This document shows positions 60,293 through 64,000 of a stretch of 64,000 nucleotides of DNA, piece after piece (positions within the stretch are counted from its first letter, which is position 1; every line of letters starts with the position of its first letter). The translations under genes and the position numbers were made by a program. The DNA lies in NCBI GenBank assembly GCA_965205955.1, contig OZ242192.1:558001-622000 (forward strand). Reading direction: 5' to 3'. The notes beneath the pieces were generated by a model. That model worked only from the letters and a program-made list of their open reading frames with translations, searched no databases and was not told the origin of the DNA. The stretch comes from G965202915 sp965205955. GTDB lineage: Bacteria; Pseudomonadota; Gammaproteobacteria; Eutrophobiales; Eutrophobiaceae.

Positions 60293-61705
60293 ATGAAAAA
60301 ACACCCGCAATCTTCCTGCAACAGCGCCGTCCGGCAAGCGTCCCTTTTATTTTCCGCGCTGATCATAGCGCTGTGCTTCAACCCGGTAGAGGCACAGAAG
60401 AAAAGAGGGACAGGTACCGCCACCGGGGCAATAGACGAAAAGACGTTCAAGGCATTGAGCAAGGCACAGGAGCTGGCCGAGACCAGCGAATACGATGCGG
60501 CCATACAGGTATTGGATAAAATAAACAACAGCGGCCGACTTAACGGCTATGCAAAAAGTCAGATGTGGAATCTTTACGCCTATATCTACGCAAGCCAGGA
60601 GCGCTATCAGGATGCAATCCACGCATACAAACAAATACTGGCGGAAGCCGATGCGCCGGATGGTTTGAAGCTGAGCGCTAAATACACGCTGGCACAACTT
60701 CATTTCCAGTTGGAAGACTACCCCTCGGTTATTTCTCTGATGGAAGAATGGCTGCAACAAATCCCGAAGCCGACGGCCACCGCCCATATCATATTGGCGC
60801 AATGCTATTATCAGAGCGAGTTATACGCCCCGGCGTTGAAAAACCTCAACCAGGCGATCGAGATTGAAGAAGCGGAGAAAAAACCACCCAGAGAAAACTG
60901 GCTGCAAATGAAGGCTGCGATCTATTTTGCCCAAAAGGACAACAAAAACCTGCTGAAAACCTATAAAGAACTACTGCGGCATTTCCCAAGCACAGCCTAT
61001 CTTCGGCAGCTTGCCGAATTGCATGGCGAGCTGGGGCAGGCACGAAAACGCCTTACCACCTACGACGCCATTTACCTGGACGGCAGACTGACTAAAGAAT
61101 CGGAACTGTTGAACCTGGCCTATATGTATCTGGGACAAGAATTATCCTATCAGGCGGGCAAGGTGATTGAGACGGGAATACAGCAGGGACGGATTGAGAG
61201 CACCCCTAAAAATACAGAATTGCTGGCCAACGCCTGGGCGCAGGCGAATGAATACCAAAAGGCCATCCCGGCCCTGAAGAAGGCGGCGAGTTTGTCGGAC
61301 AAAGGAATACTGTATGCCCGTTTGGCCGGGGTATATTTCGATGCCGGAAACTTCGAGGCAGCCGCCGAGGCGGCAAAGAAAGCCGATGGAAAAGGCGGAT
61401 TGAAAAACAAAAACAACAACCGGATGCTGATGGGGATCGCCCTGTTCAATATAAAAAGATTCGAAGACGCATTGCAGGCATTCAGGCTGGCAAAATCTTC
61501 CGGAGACAGCGATGCAAGAAAATGGGAAAAGCATACCCTGAGTGAATTGAAACGCCTGCAAGACTTCGAAAAAACCAAACTCAAGTTGGTGGAAAGCACC
61601 AAAGAGACCCTGGCCGCAGACAAAAACAAGGCCGAAACGATCGGGGCAAATTCGCCGCCGGAAACCGGAATAGCCGAAGAGCCGGACCCTGCCCAAGGCC
61701 GTTGA
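60293..61705 (+). CDS. TPR-repeat periplasmic protein of the TonB operon
   Basis: A 470-residue protein with a signal peptide (about 1-35, ending PVEAQ) and many tetratricopeptide-like helical pairs (for example ALSKAQELAETSEYDAAIQVLD in part, QDAIHAYKQIL, ALKNLNQAIEIEE, FEDALQAFRLAKSS). It ends in a Glu/Lys/Pro-rich tail. A TPR protein is commonly the last gene of TonB2-type operons. It starts three bases after tonB and converges with cysQ, whose stop is five bases away. Its binding partner is unknown. Confidence 0.85.
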   Translation: MKKHPQSSCNSAVRQASLLFSALIIALCFNPVEAQKKRGTGTATGAIDEKTFKALSKAQELAETSEYDAAIQVLDKINNSGRLNGYAKSQMWNLYAYIYASQERYQDAIHAYKQILAEADAPDGLKLSAKYTLAQLHFQLEDYPSVISLMEEWLQQIPKPTATAHIILAQCYYQSELYAPALKNLNQAIEIEEAEKKPPRENWLQMKAAIYFAQKDNKNLLKTYKELLRHFPSTAYLRQLAELHGELGQARKRLTTYDAIYLDGRLTKESELLNLAYMYLGQELSYQAGKVIETGIQQGRIESTPKNTELLANAWAQANEYQKAIPALKKAASLSDKGILYARLAGVYFDAGNFEAAAEAAKKADGKGGLKNKNNNRMLMGIALFNIKRFEDALQAFRLAKSSGDSDARKWEKHTLSELKRLQDFEKTKLKLVESTKETLAADKNKAETIGANSPPETGIAEEPDPAQGR

Positions 61706-61710
61706 CACCC

Positions 61711-62538
61711 TCAGGAAGCAGACGGCCCTCCTGTATCCGGCCTTTCATCCCGTTCACTCCCCGGCAAATACGGCTGCCAGTCAAAACCCCGGTCTGCAAT
61801 CGCGACAAACCAGGGATTGATCAGAGAGTCCTTCTGATTATAGAGCAAGCGCTTATTCCCCATATCCGCCATAATACCCCCCGCCTCTTCAACGATGGCC
61901 TGGGCGGCGGCGATATCCCATTCGGAGGTAGGCCCGAAACGGGGATAAATATCGATCAGACCCTCGGCGATCATGCACAATTTTAACGAGCTGCCGACCG
62001 AGACTACCTCCGCACCGGGAAACTGTTCCAGGAATGCCTGCTGTTTCGCATTACCATGTGAGCGGCTGCTGACAATCACCAACTCATTCAAATCAGTGCT
62101 TTTGGTACTCATTACCGTTTTACTTCCGTCCGCATTTTGTTTATACGCCCCCTGTCCGCATATTCCGTAATAGCAGACACTTGAAACCGGCCTCTGTATA
62201 ACGCCCAGCAACGGCCGGCCGGCATCGATAAACGCGATATTCACCGTAAACTCACCATTGCGCTTCACAAACTCACGCGTACCATCCATCGGATCCACCA
62301 GCCAGTACTGCGACCAGGTCCGCCGGGTGGAATACGGAATTGCCGCAGATTCTTCCGACAAGACCGGTATATCCGGGGTAAGCCTGTTCAAGGCCGCCGA
62401 AATAGCATTATGGGCGGCAATATCCGCCATGGTCAGCGGCGACTTATCCGCCTTGTGTTCGACGGAAAACCGGGAATTATACACCTCCAGTATTTTCTCA
62501 CCCGCATCATAGGCAATTGCAATGACATCATTAACCAT
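61711..62538 (-). CDS. cysQ: 3'(2'),5'-bisphosphate nucleotidase CysQ
   Basis: A 275-residue (from ATG 62538) Mg-dependent, lithium-sensitive phosphatase of the inositol monophosphatase fold. It hydrolyses PAP, the by-product of PAPS-dependent sulfate assimilation. Metal-binding segments are SEES (about residues 61-64), DPMDGTREF (82-90) and EWDIAAAQAI. The start at 62538 matches the usual CysQ N-terminus; an in-frame ATG at 62571 would add 11 residues and cannot be excluded. The C-terminal tail is poorly conserved. Confidence 0.92.
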   Translation of the reverse strand: MVNDVIAIAYDAGEKILEVYNSRFSVEHKADKSPLTMADIAAHNAISAALNRLTPDIPVLSEESAAIPYSTRRTWSQYWLVDPMDGTREFVKRNGEFTVNIAFIDAGRPLLGVIQRPVSSVCYYGICGQGAYKQNADGSKTVMSTKSTDLNELVIVSSRSHGNAKQQAFLEQFPGAEVVSVGSSLKLCMIAEGLIDIYPRFGPTSEWDIAAAQAIVEEAGGIMADMGNKRLLYNQKDSLINPWFVAIADRGFDWQPYLPGSERDERPDTGGPSAS

Positions 62539-62672
62539 CCCCCCCAAATCACGTACCGTCAGACCCGGCATCTCTCACCCGCCTGAACGCCCAATGGCAT
62601 ACCAGACATAGCCCGTCGAATTAGCGCAGATCCGCCAAAACCGCTCTTCAGCAGATCGACACAAACCGGCGC

Positions 62673-63362
62673 TCATTGTTTCGCATAATATAAATTTTCA
62701 ATCTCATGGCGTAAATGCAAACCCCGGGTTTCATACTTTGTCGATGCCCGCCATTTCGGAGGCGGCGCCACATTGCCCCGGCCGGCAAGATTAATCAATT
62801 CAGGATCATTATCGCACAGCCTCAGAATATGCCCGGCGTACTCATGCCAGTCCGTCGCTATGAACAATATCCCGTGCGATTTCAATGCGGCCTTCACCGA
62901 CTGAATAAAAGGATGCTGAATCAGCCGGCGTTTATGATGCCGTTTTTTCGGCCACGGATCCGGAAAAAAAATAACGATCTCATCGACAGTATTCGGGGCG
63001 ATCTGATCCCGGAACACATCCACCGCATCACGATTTATGATACGGACATTCCTCAATCCCGCTTTGTGGACATTTTGCAGCAGCCGCCCGATCCCCGGCC
63101 TATACACTTCAATCGCGATATAATCATTTTCCGGATGAAGTCCGGCATGCTGAAGGGTAAAATCGCCGGAACCCGAACCGACATCAATCACAACCGGCGC
63201 AATGCGTCCAAACACCTCCGGCGGAGAAAGTAATTCTTCCGAATAGTCGATCCCGTAACAAGGCCACAACTCCTCCAGTGCCGACCGCTGAGCCGGCGTC
63301 ACCCTGCCTTCACGTCTGACAAAACTGCGTATCCTGCGAAAATCGGGCGAGGTATTATTCAA
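62673..63362 (-). CDS. trmB: tRNA (guanine-N7-)-methyltransferase TrmB
   Basis: A 229-residue SAM-dependent enzyme that makes m7G46 in tRNA. The SAM motif is VIDVGSGSGDFTL (about residues 56-68), and the catalytic/RNA-binding motif is FFPDPWPKKRHHKRR (about 130-145). The N-terminal RSFVRREGRVTPAQ is family-typical. It is 12 bases downstream of thiG, a pairing common in gammaproteobacteria. Confidence 0.96.
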   Translation of the reverse strand: MNNTSPDFRRIRSFVRREGRVTPAQRSALEELWPCYGIDYSEELLSPPEVFGRIAPVVIDVGSGSGDFTLQHAGLHPENDYIAIEVYRPGIGRLLQNVHKAGLRNVRIINRDAVDVFRDQIAPNTVDEIVIFFPDPWPKKRHHKRRLIQHPFIQSVKAALKSHGILFIATDWHEYAGHILRLCDNDPELINLAGRGNVAPPPKWRASTKYETRGLHLRHEIENLYYAKQ

Positions 63363-63374
63363 GGATATAATCGC

Positions 63375-64000
63375 TCAAAAGAACCCGTCTATCGGGGAAG
63401 ACGCGCTGGCATAAGCCCGACGAGGCATACGTCCGGCAAGATAGGCTTCCCGCCCGCACTCAATAGCCTTTTTCATTGCGCCCGCCATTAAAACCGGCCG
63501 CCTGGCCGCCGCAATAGCCGTATTCATCAATACACCATCACAGCCCAGTTCCATAGCAATCGTCGCATCCGACGCGGTTCCGACACCGGCATCCACCAGG
63601 ATCGGCACCGACGCATTTTCGACTATGGTGCGTATATTATACCGGTTGCAAATACCCAGACCCGATCCAATCGGCGCCGCCAGCGGCATGACCGAAACAC
63701 AGCCGATCTTCTCCAATTCCCGCGCCATAACCGGATCATCGCTGGCATACACCATAACGTCAAAACCATCCCCAACCAGCACTTCCGCCGCCTTCAATGT
63801 TTCAGGAATATCCGGATAAAGAGTCTTCTCATCGCCCAGGACTTCCAGCTTCACCAGCGTATGACCATCCAGCAACTCCCGCGCCAGACGGCAAGTGCGC
63901 ACCGCACAATCGGCATCATAACAACCGGCGGTATTCGGCAGGATCGTATATTTTTCCGGGGAAAGAACCTCAAGCAGATTAGGCTGATTTTCATCCTGCC
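63375..64000 (-). CDS. thiG: thiazole synthase ThiG (5' end outside window)
   Basis: The 208 visible codons are open to the window edge on the minus strand, so the N-terminus lies beyond it. ThiG builds the thiamine thiazole from DXP, dehydroglycine and ThiS-thiocarboxylate. The Schiff-base lysine is in LVKLEVLGD, and further family segments are LPNTAGCYDADCAVRTCRLA in part, VMPLAAPIGSGLGI and VDAGVGTASDATIAMELG in part with GVLMNTAIA. thiS would be expected just upstream, outside the window. Confidence 0.95.
   Translation of the reverse strand, partial: QDENQPNLLEVLSPEKYTILPNTAGCYDADCAVRTCRLARELLDGHTLVKLEVLGDEKTLYPDIPETLKAAEVLVGDGFDVMVYASDDPVMARELEKIGCVSVMPLAAPIGSGLGICNRYNIRTIVENASVPILVDAGVGTASDATIAMELGCDGVLMNTAIAAARRPVLMAGAMKKAIECGREAYLAGRMPRRAYASASSPIDGFF

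Noticed and set aside
1..64000. tRNA or rRNA genes
   Set aside because: No cloverleaf-like T-loop (GGTTCGAATCC type) with matching acceptor was noticed outside ssrA, and no rRNA sequence was seen. A covariance-model scan would be decisive.

Overview
The window is about 64 kb of a Gram-negative proteobacterial chromosome, most likely a gammaproteobacterium. The markers are the bioF-H-C-D block with BioH, the mreBCD-mrdA-rodA-mltB-rlpA-dac elongasome block divergent from gatCAB, the thiG-trmB pair, a YadG/YadH exporter, a TonB2/TtpC-type energising operon, and a tmRNA tag ending in ALAA. A finer placement cannot be made by eye. No rRNA or tRNA gene was recognised, apart from tmRNA, and there is no CRISPR array.

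Layout. 1-2481: end of the biotin operon (bioF', bioH, bioC, bioD). 2482-2853: an intergenic stretch with an inverted-repeat-bounded element. 2854-4659: GTP-type PEP carboxykinase. 5007-9822: three overlapping genes for an uncharacterised Gld-like ABC exporter (ATPase, permease fused to an auxiliary domain, DUF4340 protein). 10076-10438 (minus): tmRNA with its own promoter and terminator. 10439-11030: a 330-bp inverted-repeat element. 11031-16293: an accessory block of a membrane pentapeptide-repeat protein and a type III restriction-modification pair whose mod gene is mosaic. 16358-18792 (minus): a DUF218 protein, lipA and lipB. 18938-24933: a DUF4389 membrane protein, a 1233-residue multidomain iron-sulfur flavoprotein, and yadG-yadH. 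24948-34643 (minus): queD, a D-amino acid transaminase, and the cell-wall elongation genes dacA, rlpA, mltB, rodA, mrdA, mreD, mreC, mreB. 34887-38101: gatC-gatA-gatB. 38152-38797: a broken sulfotransferase-like gene. 39070-55474 (minus): 31 contiguous genes of the str, S10, spc and alpha ribosomal operons (rpsL to rplQ), including fusA, secY and rpoA, but with no tuf gene. 55703-56190: a possible small gene and a small lipoprotein. 56512-61705: a TonB energising operon (DUF3450, TtpC-like, exbB, exbD, tonB, TPR protein) preceded by a perfect CRP-like palindrome. 61711-64000 (minus): cysQ, trmB and the 3' part of thiG.

How it fits together. Most of the window is core physiology: biotin, lipoate and thiamine cofactors, gluconeogenesis, rod-shape cell wall growth, tRNA-dependent amidation, the translation apparatus and envelope energisation. 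The accessory content is concentrated at 10.4-16.3 kb and in small intergenic elements. The least understood parts are the fused 1233-residue oxidoreductase, the Gld-like exporter and the mosaic type III system.
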